From JAUIAS01 sp030425395 (GTDB taxonomy: Bacteria > Pseudomonadota > Alphaproteobacteria > Rhodobacterales > Rhodobacteraceae), in contig CP121336.1 of the NCBI GenBank assembly GCA_043553855.1, positions 992,001-1,056,000 on the forward strand: DNA of 64,000 nt. Direction: 5' to 3'. The notes below the pieces were generated by a model, which was given only the letters and a program-made list of their open reading frames with translations, had not been told where the DNA came from and searched no databases. Positions 33,360 to 42,754 of this stretch are shown in pieces. A program made the position numbers and the translations under genes. Each line of letters opens with the position of its first letter. The stretch's first letter is position 1.

Positions 33360-35033
33360 CTAGTTTCCGAGAATCCGCGGCAGGCGCAGACCGTTGGCTC
33401 TGGCACAGTCAATAGCATCTTCATACCCGGCATCGGCATGACGCCAGACACCCGAAGCCGGATCGTTCCAGAGGACGCGCTCCAATCGCTTGGCCGCCTC
33501 TGGCGTGCCATCGGCACAGATCACCACGCCGGAGTGTTGGGAAAAGCCCATGCCAACGCCGCCGCCGTGGTGAATGGACACCCACGTTGCGCCCGAGGCC
33601 GTGTTCACCAAAGCGTTGAGCAGCGGCCAGTCAGAGACTGCATCAGAGCCGTCTTTCATGGCTTCGGTTTCGCGGTTGGGCGAAGCTACAGAACCGGAAT
33701 CGAGGTGGTCACGCCCAATGACGACAGGGGCTTTCAGCTCGCCCGACGCAACCATTTCGTTGAAGGCAAGGCCGGCGCGATGGCGATCTCCCAGCCCGAT
33801 CCAGCAGATCCGGGCGGGCAAACCCTGAAACGCGATCCGGTCCCGGGCCATATCGAGCCAGTTGTGCAGATGAGTGTTCTCAGGGAACAGCTCTTTCATC
33901 TTCTGGTCAGTCTTGTAGATATCCTCTGGATCACCCGAGAGCGCCGCCCAGCGGAAAGGGCCTATGCCCCGACAGAAGAGCGGGCGGATATAGGCGGGGA
34001 CGAAACCCGGGAAGGCAAAAGCGTTTTCCAAGCCCTCTTCGAGTGCGACCTGACGGATATTGTTGCCGTAATCCAATGTCGGCACACCAGCGTTCCAGAA
34101 ATCAACCATCGCCGCCACATGGGTCTTCATCGAAGCCCGGGCAGCTTTTTCAACGGTCTTGGGATCGCGCTCTTGCTTTTCCTTCCACTCTGCCATGCTC
34201 CAGCCTTGGGGCAAGTATCCATGCAAGGGATCATGCGCACTGGTCTGGTCGGTCACGATATCGGGGCGGACACCGCGCTTGAACAGTTCGGGGAAGACAT
34301 CGGCCGCATTGCCAAGCAATGCAACAGACTTTGCCTCGCCCGCAGCGGTCCATTTCTCGATCATCGCCAAAGCCTCATCAAGGCTGTCGGTCTTCTCATC
34401 CACATATTTTGTGCGCAGGCGGAAATCGATACTTTCCGGATTGCATTCGACCGCAAGACAACACGCACCGGCCATGACCGCGGCCAACGGCTGCGCGCCA
34501 CCCATACCACCAAGGCCGCCTGTCAGGATCCACTTGCCTTTGAGATCGCCGTTGTAGTGCTGGCGGCCCGACTCGACGAAGGTCTCATAGGTGCCCTGAA
34601 CAATCCCTTGAGAGCCGATATAGATCCAGGATCCCGCCGTCATCTGGCCATACATGGCCAAGCCTTTTTTATCGAGTTCGTTGAAGTGATCCCAATTCGC
34701 CCAATGGGGCACGAGATTGGAATTTGCGATCAACACGCGGGGGGCATCCGAGTGGGTCTTGACGATGGCAATCGGTTTGCCTGATTGGACGACGAGGGTT
34801 TCATCCGCCTCCAAATCTTTGAGACTGGCAACGATCGTATCGAAATCTTCCCATGTACGCGCCGCACGCCCGATGCCGCCGTAGACCACCAGTTCGTGCG
34901 GATTCTCGGCCACATCGGGATGCAAGTTGTTCATAAGCATCCGCAAGGGGGCCTCTGTCATCCAGCTTTTGGCGTTCAGCTCCGGCCCCGTCGGGGGAAA
35001 GATATCGCGGGTATTTTTGCGAGGGTCGCTCAT
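33360..35033 (-). CDS. hutU: Urocanate hydratase
   Basis: 557 residues from the ATG at 35033, the normal length of urocanase. Conserved segments include VVYGGIGRAARTWEDF, GQMTAGSWIYIGSQGIVQGTYETF, KWILTGGLGGMGGAQPLAAVMAG (NAD binding) and GPFRWAALSGDPEDIYKTD. It converts urocanate to imidazolone propionate using tightly bound NAD, in the cytosol. The start overlaps the hutG stop (ATGA). Confidence 0.98.
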   Translation of the reverse strand: MSDPRKNTRDIFPPTGPELNAKSWMTEAPLRMLMNNLHPDVAENPHELVVYGGIGRAARTWEDFDTIVASLKDLEADETLVVQSGKPIAIVKTHSDAPRVLIANSNLVPHWANWDHFNELDKKGLAMYGQMTAGSWIYIGSQGIVQGTYETFVESGRQHYNGDLKGKWILTGGLGGMGGAQPLAAVMAGACCLAVECNPESIDFRLRTKYVDEKTDSLDEALAMIEKWTAAGEAKSVALLGNAADVFPELFKRGVRPDIVTDQTSAHDPLHGYLPQGWSMAEWKEKQERDPKTVEKAARASMKTHVAAMVDFWNAGVPTLDYGNNIRQVALEEGLENAFAFPGFVPAYIRPLFCRGIGPFRWAALSGDPEDIYKTDQKMKELFPENTHLHNWLDMARDRIAFQGLPARICWIGLGDRHRAGLAFNEMVASGELKAPVVIGRDHLDSGSVASPNRETEAMKDGSDAVSDWPLLNALVNTASGATWVSIHHGGGVGMGFSQHSGVVICADGTPEAAKRLERVLWNDPASGVWRHADAGYEDAIDCARANGLRLPRILGN

Positions 35034-35818
35034 GAAGGCCTCCAGGCAGATAGGGTTTCCAGGATTGTCTTGAGATGAACACGCAAGCGGTCGGCCCGCT
35101 CGCAGGCATAGTCCCACGGTGCGCGTTCAAGCATGTAAGTCGATTGGGCAAGTTCCATCTGGATGGCGTGAAAGCCACCTGATGGCTGGCCATAGTGGCG
35201 CGTTGTCCAGCCACCCTTGAAACGGCCATTTATAATCGAGGAGTAGCCCGTTGCCTCGGCGCAGATCGCAGTAACGGCGATTTGGATTTCAGGCGCACAG
35301 GTCACGCCTAGGTTCGTGCCGATGTTGAAATCCGGCAACGTGCCATCGAACAGGAACGGTATCTCGGACCGGATAGAATGGCAGTCGTAGAGAACGGCAA
35401 ATCCGTGAAGAGATTTCACACGTTCCAATTCCGCACAAAGTGCTGCGTGATAGGGCCTGTGATACGCAAGACACCGGCGTTCGACTTCCTCCGCGTCCGG
35501 TTCCCGACCTTCAAGATAGATATCCTGTCCGTCAAAATCTGTAAGTGGGCACAGGCCGGTAGTGTTTTGGCCGGGGTAGAGGCTTTCGCCGCTAGGATCC
35601 CGGTTCACGTCGATCACATACCGATGGATCGGTGTTCGCACGCTCGTGACGTCATCCAGAAGCCCGTCGTAAAGTGTGTGGATGTGCCAATCCGTGTCGG
35701 CTATCGCACGGCCTCGATCATTCAGACGTTCAAGGCAATCGGCGGGAATATCGGTTCCTGTGTGCGGCATCCCCAGCACAAGAGGACTGTTGCCGCGTGC
35801 AATTTCAAGCTTGATCAT
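35030..35818 (-). CDS. hutG: N-formylglutamate amidohydrolase
   Basis: 262 residues with HutG-type features: LVLGMPHTGTDIP, DTDWHIHTLYDGLL, RYVIDVNRDPSGESLYPGQNTTGLCP and LYDCHSIRSEIPFLFDGTLPDFNIGTN (metal and substrate residues). It hydrolyses N-formylglutamate to glutamate and formate, the last step of the HutF route. It is coupled by overlaps to hutH upstream and hutU downstream. Confidence 0.96.
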   Translation of the reverse strand: MIKLEIARGNSPLVLGMPHTGTDIPADCLERLNDRGRAIADTDWHIHTLYDGLLDDVTSVRTPIHRYVIDVNRDPSGESLYPGQNTTGLCPLTDFDGQDIYLEGREPDAEEVERRCLAYHRPYHAALCAELERVKSLHGFAVLYDCHSIRSEIPFLFDGTLPDFNIGTNLGVTCAPEIQIAVTAICAEATGYSSIINGRFKGGWTTRHYGQPSGGFHAIQMELAQSTYMLERAPWDYACERADRLRVHLKTILETLSAWRPS

Positions 35819-37341
35819 AGCGGCAATCTCACTCCACTGGCCGAAGCAAGCGCGCCTGAGACGATCAATCGCGTGGCGGTCTTGATGTCGTCTGCCATGT
35901 ACCGGTCCTCCTCAAGCCGGGCGATCTCGGAACGGAACCGCGCCGCGACCTTTCGCAGGGTATCCGATGTGCGCAGCGGCGCGCGTTCTTCGACGCCCTG
36001 AACTGCGCACAGCGCCTCGATTCCCAAGATAACGGCGAGGTTCTCGTTCATCCGTTTCAGCCTGCGCGCGCCGTGGGCAGCCATGCTGACGTGATCTTCC
36101 TGATTGGCCGAAGTAGGAGTGGAATCGATGCTGCATGGATGTGCGAGGTGCTTATTCTCGGACATCAGCGCAGCGGTGGTGACCTCGGCAATCATGAAGC
36201 CAGAATTGATGCCCGGCTTGGGCGAAAGGAACGCCGGCAGATCGAAGGACAGGGTCGGGTCGACCATCAAAGCCACGCGGCGCTGTGCAATCGCTCCGAT
36301 TTCAGAGATTGCCATCGCGATCTGGTCAGCCGCAAAAGCGACAGGTTCGGCGTGAAAGTTGCCACCAGAAACGATATCGCCCGTTTCGGTTAGGACGAGC
36401 GGATTATCAGTCACCGCATTTGCCTCGATCTCTAATGTGCGGGCAGCAAAGCGGATCAGGTCGACCGCCGCACCGGTCACCTGAGGTTGGCAACGGATGC
36501 AATACGGATCTTGAACGCGGGTATCGCCGTCACGGTGGCTTTCGCGGATTTCGCTGCCATCCAGAAGCTTGGACATGGCCTTTGCGACGTCGATCTGCCC
36601 CTGATGACCTCGTAGCGTGTGAATTTCGGCTCTCAGCGGTGCTGTGGACCCCATGATCGCGTCAGTTGTCAGCGCCGACGTCATGAGACAGGCCTCGACC
36701 AGCCGCCAGCTTTCAAAAAGACCCGCAAGGGCGCATGCGGTTGAGAATTGTGTGCCGTTCAGCAATGCCAGCCCTTCTTTGACTTGCAGCTTTATCGGGG
36801 CAAGCCCCGCTGCTTCGAGCGCAGCGCGACCATCCATGACGTGTCCGTCTATTTCAGCCTCGCCAGCGCCCATCATGACGGCAGCCATGTGCGCCAATGG
36901 TGCAAGGTCGCCTGACGCTCCCACCGAACCCTGAACGGGAACGCGCGGAGTGATCCCCGCCGCGATCATGCGCTCCAGAAGCGTGCAGACCTCAAGGCGC
37001 ACGCCAGAAGCGCCACGGCCCAGAGAGAGCAACTTCAGCGCCATCATCAGACGCGTTGTTGCAGGGTCCAATGAATCCCCAACCCCGCAGCAATGGGACA
37101 ATACCAAGTTCTTCTGAAGTTGCGCGGTATCCTGTGCCGGGATTTTCACCGATGCGAGTTTGCCAAAACCGGTGTTGATGCCGTAAATCGCGGCCTCCCC
37201 CTGCGCAGCTTCTCCCACGATATCGGCTGCATGTTCGATTGCGGAATGCGCGTCAGCAACGAGCGTGACCGGCTCTGCCCCGCGCCAGATTTCGGCGAGC
37301 GTTTCGAGATCAGTTGATCCGGGCGTTAGCTCAATTGTCAT
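35815..37341 (-). CDS. hutH: Histidine ammonia-lyase
   Basis: 508 residues from the ATG at 37341. The Ala-Ser-Gly triad that forms the MIO cofactor is in VGASGDLAPLAHMA (about residue 143). Also seen are GINTGFGKLASVKI, QDPYCIRCQPQVTGA and SSENQEDHVSMA-type sequence (TPTSANQEDHVSM). It removes ammonia from L-histidine to give urocanate. The start overlaps the 3' end of hutI by 11 bases. Confidence 0.98.
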   Translation of the reverse strand: MTIELTPGSTDLETLAEIWRGAEPVTLVADAHSAIEHAADIVGEAAQGEAAIYGINTGFGKLASVKIPAQDTAQLQKNLVLSHCCGVGDSLDPATTRLMMALKLLSLGRGASGVRLEVCTLLERMIAAGITPRVPVQGSVGASGDLAPLAHMAAVMMGAGEAEIDGHVMDGRAALEAAGLAPIKLQVKEGLALLNGTQFSTACALAGLFESWRLVEACLMTSALTTDAIMGSTAPLRAEIHTLRGHQGQIDVAKAMSKLLDGSEIRESHRDGDTRVQDPYCIRCQPQVTGAAVDLIRFAARTLEIEANAVTDNPLVLTETGDIVSGGNFHAEPVAFAADQIAMAISEIGAIAQRRVALMVDPTLSFDLPAFLSPKPGINSGFMIAEVTTAALMSENKHLAHPCSIDSTPTSANQEDHVSMAAHGARRLKRMNENLAVILGIEALCAVQGVEERAPLRTSDTLRKVAARFRSEIARLEEDRYMADDIKTATRLIVSGALASASGVRLPL

Positions 37342-38539
37342 TGCACCCTCCGAAGATGCGTTTGTGCAGCGGGTTGATCCCGATCCCATAGGACAGTTCG
37401 GCCGGGGCATGGACATCCCAGATCGCCAGATCAGCGCGCTGCCCTTTCGCAATCATGCCTCGGTCAGTGAATCCCAACGCGCGCGCCGCGTTGCGGGTTG
37501 TTCCGGCCAAGGCCTCCGCGGGGGTCAGGCGGAACAGGGTGCAGGCCATGTTCATTGCCAGCAATAGCGACCCAAGAGGCGAAGAGCCGGGGTTCCAGTC
37601 GGTTGCCACCGCCATCGGCACGCCGTGTCGGCGAAACGCATCAATCGGCGGCGCTTGCTCTTCGCGAATGGCATAAAAGGCACCGGGCAGGATCACGGCA
37701 ACGCTACCAGATCGGGCCAAAGCCTGCGCATCGGCGTCGCTTGCATATTCCACATGGTCTGCGGAGACGGCTCCGAATTCCGCAGCGAGCGCCGTGCCAC
37801 CGATGTTGCTGAGTTGTTCGGCATGGAGCTTCACCGGCAGGCCAAGTGCCTTGGCGGCCTCGAACACGCGACGGATCTGGGCCGCATCAAAGGCTATGCC
37901 CTCACAGAAGCCGTCAACAACATCCACCAGCCCCTCGGCATGAGCGGCCCTCAGCGCGGGAATACAGACATCATCGATATACCTGTCGGCATCAAGGCCA
38001 ACAGGCACCGCATGCGCACCCAGAAAACTGGTGCTGACATGGATCGGGCGGGCGCGGCCAACAGCGCGCGCCACCCTCAACATCTTGAGTTCGGTATCGT
38101 GATCAAGACCGTAACCCGACTTGATCTCAAGGGTCGCGACGCCCTCGGCGATCAGCGCATCAGCGCGACGCAAAGCGGCGGCCAAAAGATCGCCTTCGCT
38201 GGTCGTGCGGGTCGCCGTTACGGTGGACACAATGCCACCCCCAGCACGGGCGACCTCTTCGTAGCTTGCCCCTTCGAGACGCATCTCGAATTCTTTGGCG
38301 CGATTTCCGCCGTGCACGATATGAGTGTGACAATCAATCAAGGCGGGGGTCACGAGCCGACCCTCAAGATCGTGAACGGGAAGCTTGGAGCTTTCCGCAG
38401 GACAGTCCTTCATCGGACCGACCCAGCAAATCACGCCATCTTCGATGACGATGCCAGCATCCTCGATCAATCCGTAACCAGACGCGTCATCCGCCATCGT
38501 CGCTGCGGTGAGGTGAGTGAGCAGGAACGTGTCAGACAT
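37331..38539 (-). CDS. hutI: Imidazolonepropionase
   Basis: 402 residues of the amidohydrolase superfamily: the metal-binding H-x-H in DCHTHIVHGGNRAKEF, KSGYGLDHDTELKMLRVARAVG, SFLGAHAVP, KLHAEQLSN and ATDWNPGSSP. It opens the imidazolone ring to give N-formimidoyl-glutamate. It is the first gene of the minus-strand hut operon and divergent from hutF; the 71-base gap holds a palindrome that may be the HutC site. Confidence 0.98.
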   Translation of the reverse strand: MSDTFLLTHLTAATMADDASGYGLIEDAGIVIEDGVICWVGPMKDCPAESSKLPVHDLEGRLVTPALIDCHTHIVHGGNRAKEFEMRLEGASYEEVARAGGGIVSTVTATRTTSEGDLLAAALRRADALIAEGVATLEIKSGYGLDHDTELKMLRVARAVGRARPIHVSTSFLGAHAVPVGLDADRYIDDVCIPALRAAHAEGLVDVVDGFCEGIAFDAAQIRRVFEAAKALGLPVKLHAEQLSNIGGTALAAEFGAVSADHVEYASDADAQALARSGSVAVILPGAFYAIREEQAPPIDAFRRHGVPMAVATDWNPGSSPLGSLLLAMNMACTLFRLTPAEALAGTTRNAARALGFTDRGMIAKGQRADLAIWDVHAPAELSYGIGINPLHKRIFGGCNDN

Positions 38540-38574
38540 CGAAAATCCTTGATTAAGAGCACTCCTAAAAATAT

Positions 38575-38588
38575 TATGTGCTTACATA
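38575..38588. promoter_or_regulatory. Candidate HutC operator in the divergent hutI-hutF gap
   Basis: TATGT-GCTT-ACATA is a perfect inverted repeat within an AT-rich segment located between the divergent hutI and hutF starts. GntR/HutC-family repressors bind short palindromes of this kind, so it is a likely site of autorepression of both arms. Confidence 0.5.
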
Positions 38589-38610
38589 TTCAAGTCAAGG
38601 AAATCTTCCT

Positions 38611-39975
38611 GTGGAAAAAATCATCGCCAAGCAAGCGCTTACGCAAAATGGTTGGGAGTCGAATGTCGAGATCGGCATCGCCGATGGGCGAATCGCAGAC
38701 ATTCGTCCTGCCCCAGAGGGGATGGCTCCGAGCGTCGGCATTGCTTTGCCGGCCCCTCTGAACCTGCACAGCCATGCGTTCCAACGCGCGATGTCAGGAC
38801 TGACCGAAGCGAGGGGACCAGACCCAAGCGACAGCTTCTGGACATGGCGACGGTTGATGTACAAGTTCCTTGAGCAATTGACGCCCGATCAGGTTCAGGC
38901 GATTGCCGCACAGGTGTTTCTGGAAATGCTCGAAGCGGGATACTCCAGCGTCGCTGAATTCCACTACCTGCATCACAACGTAGGCGGCGTGCCCTACTCC
39001 AATCTGGCTGAGCTCTCGGACAGAATCGTAGCTGCCGCCAAGGATGTAGGGATCGGCCTTACCCTTTTGCCAGTTCACTATCAGTTCGGCGGGCTGGACA
39101 AACGCCCCTTGGCCGGAGGGCAACTGCGTTTTGGCAACGATCCCGATCAATTCGTCCGCTTGCACGAAAGGGCTGCGAAAGCAGTCAGGCTAGGGTCTGC
39201 AGACTTTCAAATTGGCGTCGCACCACATTCGTTGCGTGCGGTTGACCGGAGCGGACTGGATCAGGCCATTGCACTTGCTGGCAGCGGGCCCATCCACATG
39301 CATCTGGCAGAACAGGTTGCAGAAGTGGAAGAGGTTAAGGAATTCCTCAAAGCGCGACCCACGGAATGGTTGTTGGAGCACTATGATGTGGATCCACGCT
39401 GGTGTCTGATCCATTGCACGCAATTGACCGCGCAAGAATCGTCACGGCTGGCAAACTCAGGCGCAGTCGCGGGACTATGCCCGATCACCGAGGCCAATCT
39501 GGGCGACGGAATTTTCAACGGCACGCAGTATTTGGGCCAAGGTGGCCAAATCGGGTTCGGGTCGGATTCAAATGTTCATATTGCTTTGTTTGATGAACTC
39601 AGAACACTCGAATACTCGCAACGATTGCGCGACAAGAGCCGCGCCGCGCTTGCCACTGCGGACCGCTCGACCGGACGGGTGCTTTTTGATGCGGCCGCAA
39701 CAGGAGGCGCGCAGGCCGGCAACCGCGACAACGGCGTTCTAGCACCGGGAAAACTGGCGGATATTCTGGCGCTTGATCTCGATAACGCATGGGGTGCCAA
39801 TAGAACTGGCGACATGGCGCTCGATACTCTCGTATTCGGCGGCAATGGTCAGCGTTGTATCAGTGATGTCTGGAGCGCGGGACGTCACGTGGTCAAAGAG
39901 GGTCGCCACGTCGCGCACGACCAGATAACAAGAACATTCAACGCCACGATGGCAGAGTTGGAGCAAAATATTTGA
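38611..39975 (+). CDS. hutF: Formimidoylglutamate deiminase
   Basis: About 454 residues from a GTG at 38611 preceded by AAGGAA; the frame is open to 38578. Amidohydrolase features: LNLHSHAFQRAMSGLTEARGPDPSDSFWTWRRLMYKF, HMHLAEQVAEVEE, LIHCTQLT and IGFGSDSNVHI. It converts N-formimidoylglutamate to N-formylglutamate and ammonia, which HutG then cleaves. Its presence shows the five-step histidine route, with no formiminoglutamase. The stop overlaps the hutC start. Confidence 0.95.
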   Translation: MEKIIAKQALTQNGWESNVEIGIADGRIADIRPAPEGMAPSVGIALPAPLNLHSHAFQRAMSGLTEARGPDPSDSFWTWRRLMYKFLEQLTPDQVQAIAAQVFLEMLEAGYSSVAEFHYLHHNVGGVPYSNLAELSDRIVAAAKDVGIGLTLLPVHYQFGGLDKRPLAGGQLRFGNDPDQFVRLHERAAKAVRLGSADFQIGVAPHSLRAVDRSGLDQAIALAGSGPIHMHLAEQVAEVEEVKEFLKARPTEWLLEHYDVDPRWCLIHCTQLTAQESSRLANSGAVAGLCPITEANLGDGIFNGTQYLGQGGQIGFGSDSNVHIALFDELRTLEYSQRLRDKSRAALATADRSTGRVLFDAAATGGAQAGNRDNGVLAPGKLADILALDLDNAWGANRTGDMALDTLVFGGNGQRCISDVWSAGRHVVKEGRHVAHDQITRTFNATMAELEQNI

Positions 39976-40673
39976 CACGGGAGCCGCGCCTGTCCTGGAA
40001 AGAGGTCCGCGATCAGATCAAGACCAGCATCCTTGATCGCACCTATTCTCCGGGGGACAAGCTACCGCGCGATGCGGATATTGCCGATCAGTTTGGCTGC
40101 GCGCGTTCCACGGTGCAGCGTGCGATGCGCGACCTTTCGGACGCTGGATTGGTCGAGCGTAAGCGAAAGGGCGGCACCCGTGTTCGCGTAGACCCGGTCA
40201 CACGCGCCACTGTGGATATTCCAATCACACGGCGCGAGGTGGAAAAACGCGGAAGCGTTTATGGGTATCACCTCATTGATCGTGGGTTTTTCAAAACGCC
40301 ACCCGAGATCGCCGGAAAACTCGAACTGCCGCAGGCAACCGAAATCCTGCGCGTTCGAGCCTTGCACTTGGCCGACCACAAACCGCATATCTACGAAGAT
40401 CGCTGGATCTGCCCGGATACGGTGCCGGGGATCCTCGAGGTCGATCTGTCACGGGAAAGCGCGAACGAATGGTTGGTTATGAACAAGCCATATACGCGCT
40501 GCGATCTGAGATTTTATGCGATTTCTGCGACTGAAGACACTGCTGCGACCCTCGACATCAAGACCGGCAGCGCGTTGCTCGTGATCGAACGCACAACCTG
40601 GATCGGAACTGCGCCCATCACCTTGGTCAAGGCATATACTGCGCCGGGATATGAACTTTTGACCTCAAACTAG
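39972..40673 (+). CDS. hutC: Histidine utilisation repressor, GntR/HutC family
   Basis: 233 residues from a TTG overlapping the hutF stop. The GntR winged HTH (about residues 8-70: YSPGDKLPRDADIADQFGCARSTVQRAMRDLSDAGLVERKRKGGTRV) is followed by a UTRA effector domain (ITRREVEKRGSVYGYHLIDRGFFK to the C-terminus). HutC proteins repress hut genes and are released by urocanate. Co-transcription with hutF supports the assignment. Confidence 0.93.
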   Translation: MTREPRLSWKEVRDQIKTSILDRTYSPGDKLPRDADIADQFGCARSTVQRAMRDLSDAGLVERKRKGGTRVRVDPVTRATVDIPITRREVEKRGSVYGYHLIDRGFFKTPPEIAGKLELPQATEILRVRALHLADHKPHIYEDRWICPDTVPGILEVDLSRESANEWLVMNKPYTRCDLRFYAISATEDTAATLDIKTGSALLVIERTTWIGTAPITLVKAYTAPGYELLTSN

Positions 40674-41017
40674 CAGCCCTGTTTCGCTTGGCGTGTGCCA
40701 CTCCCAAAATGTAGGGCGGCATCACCGAAAGAGCGCGAAACGAAATCTTGGTGGCGTTCAAAAAATACAGCGAATTCCCTGCCGCCGCGACCGCACGGAG
40801 CCTCCGCAAACCGGCGAAAACTTGGCTGCATCGCATTCAAAAGAACAAGCCCTATCGAAACGATGTTTGCGCGTTGGCGTGTTTCAAAATCAGGGATGTC
40901 TCAAATGCCATACCAGCCCAGAGTCTCAGAAATATCAGCCTTCAAAGCCGCGAACTGCTTGGTCCGGCATTGCGGACCAAGCAGTTCGCGAACCAACTCA
41001 GCCCTTTTCCAGCAGGT
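40674..41017. other. Convergent intergenic region with a long hairpin
   Basis: No coding feature is supported between hutC and the convergent ThDP gene. The region contains one striking hairpin (annotated separately) and otherwise unremarkable sequence. Confidence 0.6.
40949..40990. terminator. 18-bp perfect hairpin, probable bidirectional terminator
   Basis: CGCGAACTGCTTGGTCCG, a 6-base loop GCATTG, then the exact complement form an 18-bp perfect stem. It lies between two converging transcription units (hutC and the ThDP gene), about 28 bases after the latter's stop. No T-run follows on either strand, so it may be a factor-dependent terminator or an mRNA-stabilising structure. Confidence 0.6.
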
Positions 41018-42742
41018 TCAAGAGTTGACCTCAGACGATAGCCAAGAGCGCTCTGCCTCATCCCAGGCTGCAAGCGCCTGAAGGTCCGGCACCCAAGCTA
41101 GTCCGGTCTTGCTGTCCGAAGATGCAGCCTCTGGCGAGGTAACAGCGTCGATCAGGACGGGATGTCCTTCTTTCATGGCAGCAAAGGCCGCGTCCAGCGC
41201 GGGAGCGATGGCATCTTCATCTTCGATGCGCCAAGCCTTCAAGCCGAACCCCCGCGCCATCGCTGCATAATCGGCAAACTGCAGTTCTGTCCCCACAGAT
41301 TTCCCGAAGCGCTCCATTTGGTCGCGCACCTCAATCGCCCACGAGCCATTGTTGCCGACGACGATCATGAGCGGAACTTTGTGGCGCACAGCGGTGTCGA
41401 TCTCCATTCCGGAGAACCCGAATGCGCCGTCCCCGGTTGCGGCAACGACCTGCCGCCCGGGCGCGGCCTTCGCGGCCCCTATCGCGAAAGGCGTGGCAAG
41501 CCCGATACACCCAAGCGGGCCGGGGTCGAGATAGGTCGCAGAGGAAAGCGCGATGCGGGAGAAGCTGAGAAAATCTCCTCCGTCGGCGATCACGATCGCA
41601 TCCGGATCAAGCCGCTTGCGGATTTCACCAAGCAAACGGTTGGGGTGAATACGCCCCTGCGCATCCGAGGGTGCAGTTGCAAGCGCGTCCGCAAGACCGG
41701 CCGTGCGTTGCACATGCCGCTCTCTCAGAGCAATTGTCCAGTCGCGGTTCATCACATCGCCCTCCAGTCGGTCGGACAGCGCGTCGAGGGTTTGTGGGAT
41801 ACGCCCCATCAGTGCCACGTCCCCGAGACGGTTGTCCGTAAGCTCTTGCGGCACATCGGATATGCGCAGGAACTTGGCTCCGCCGAATACCGCAGGCGAC
41901 CCATAGGCAAGCTGGAAGTCCAGCTTGCGTCCCACGGTGATAACGAGATCTGCGTCCTTCATGGCCACACCGCGCATCGCACCAATATGAGCCGCGTGAC
42001 TGTCCGGCACAATCCCCTTGGATTCACCCGTATCAAGATATCCCGCGCCGGATACGGTCAGGAACCGCGCCAATGCGTCACTGGCACCGTTGGCACCACG
42101 GCCTGAGATCACGACAGGTTTCTGCGCCGAGCGAAGCAAGACTGCGGCTGCGTCAAGGTCTTCTTCCAGCGCCCGCGCCCGTGGTTGAGGCCGCCCCGCG
42201 ACTTGCTCAATACCAAATAGAACTTCGGGAATAGGCTCGCGTTGCACATCAACAGGGAAATCCAGAAAACAGGGTCCTGGTTCACCGCCGTGGCCAAGCG
42301 CAGCCGAAATCGCGTTGTCCAGCTCGCGCGGCAGGGAATGCGCGTGGCGCACGGTCCGGGCAACGCGCGTGATGGATTGGACAAGCGCGACGTGGCTCAT
42401 ATCCTGCAGTGCGCCCCGGTTTTCTTGCGGGCGGGGCGGAGTTCCCGAAAGCACCAGCACCGGCATACGGCTGACATGGGCATTGGCGATCCCCGTCATT
42501 GCGTTCGTTACCCCCGGCCCGGCGGTCACCAGAGCCACACCGAACCCGCCGCCAACCGCCGCATGAGCGTGAGCCATATAGACAGCCGCGCGTTCGTCGC
42601 GCACATCGACGATCTCGATCCCCGCAGCATCAAGCGCCATCCAGATCGGCATGATGTGCCCACCGCAGAGGGCAAAGACCCGTTCGACACCCCGCGCCTT
42701 GAGGGTGGCCACGATCAAATCGGCTCCGGTTCTTTTGGTCAT
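41018..42742 (-). CDS. Thiamine-pyrophosphate-dependent enzyme (acetolactate synthase/oxalyl-CoA decarboxylase-like)
   Basis: 574 residues in the order PYR, central and PP domains. The catalytic glutamate is in VRDERAAVYMAHAHAAV (about residue 50), and the ThDP/Mg motif is GDGAFGFSGMEIDTAVRHKVPLMIVVGNNGSW. The RMPVLVLSGTPPRPQENRGALQD segment resembles 2-hydroxyacyl-CoA lyase and oxalyl-CoA decarboxylase relatives. It lies 12 bases after an acyl-CoA ligase gene, so a CoA-thioester substrate is plausible. No regulatory subunit is nearby. Confidence 0.85.
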   Translation of the reverse strand: MTKRTGADLIVATLKARGVERVFALCGGHIMPIWMALDAAGIEIVDVRDERAAVYMAHAHAAVGGGFGVALVTAGPGVTNAMTGIANAHVSRMPVLVLSGTPPRPQENRGALQDMSHVALVQSITRVARTVRHAHSLPRELDNAISAALGHGGEPGPCFLDFPVDVQREPIPEVLFGIEQVAGRPQPRARALEEDLDAAAVLLRSAQKPVVISGRGANGASDALARFLTVSGAGYLDTGESKGIVPDSHAAHIGAMRGVAMKDADLVITVGRKLDFQLAYGSPAVFGGAKFLRISDVPQELTDNRLGDVALMGRIPQTLDALSDRLEGDVMNRDWTIALRERHVQRTAGLADALATAPSDAQGRIHPNRLLGEIRKRLDPDAIVIADGGDFLSFSRIALSSATYLDPGPLGCIGLATPFAIGAAKAAPGRQVVAATGDGAFGFSGMEIDTAVRHKVPLMIVVGNNGSWAIEVRDQMERFGKSVGTELQFADYAAMARGFGLKAWRIEDEDAIAPALDAAFAAMKEGHPVLIDAVTSPEAASSDSKTGLAWVPDLQALAAWDEAERSWLSSEVNS

Positions 42743-42754
42743 GGCTTTTCCTCT

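Noticed and set aside
33438..34784. Plus-strand frame of 448 codons
   Set aside because: Antisense to hutU; no recognisable motif.
41018..42742. Anabolic acetolactate synthase (ilvB)
   Set aside because: No small subunit gene and the neighbours are catabolic; the context fits a CoA-linked ThDP enzyme better.
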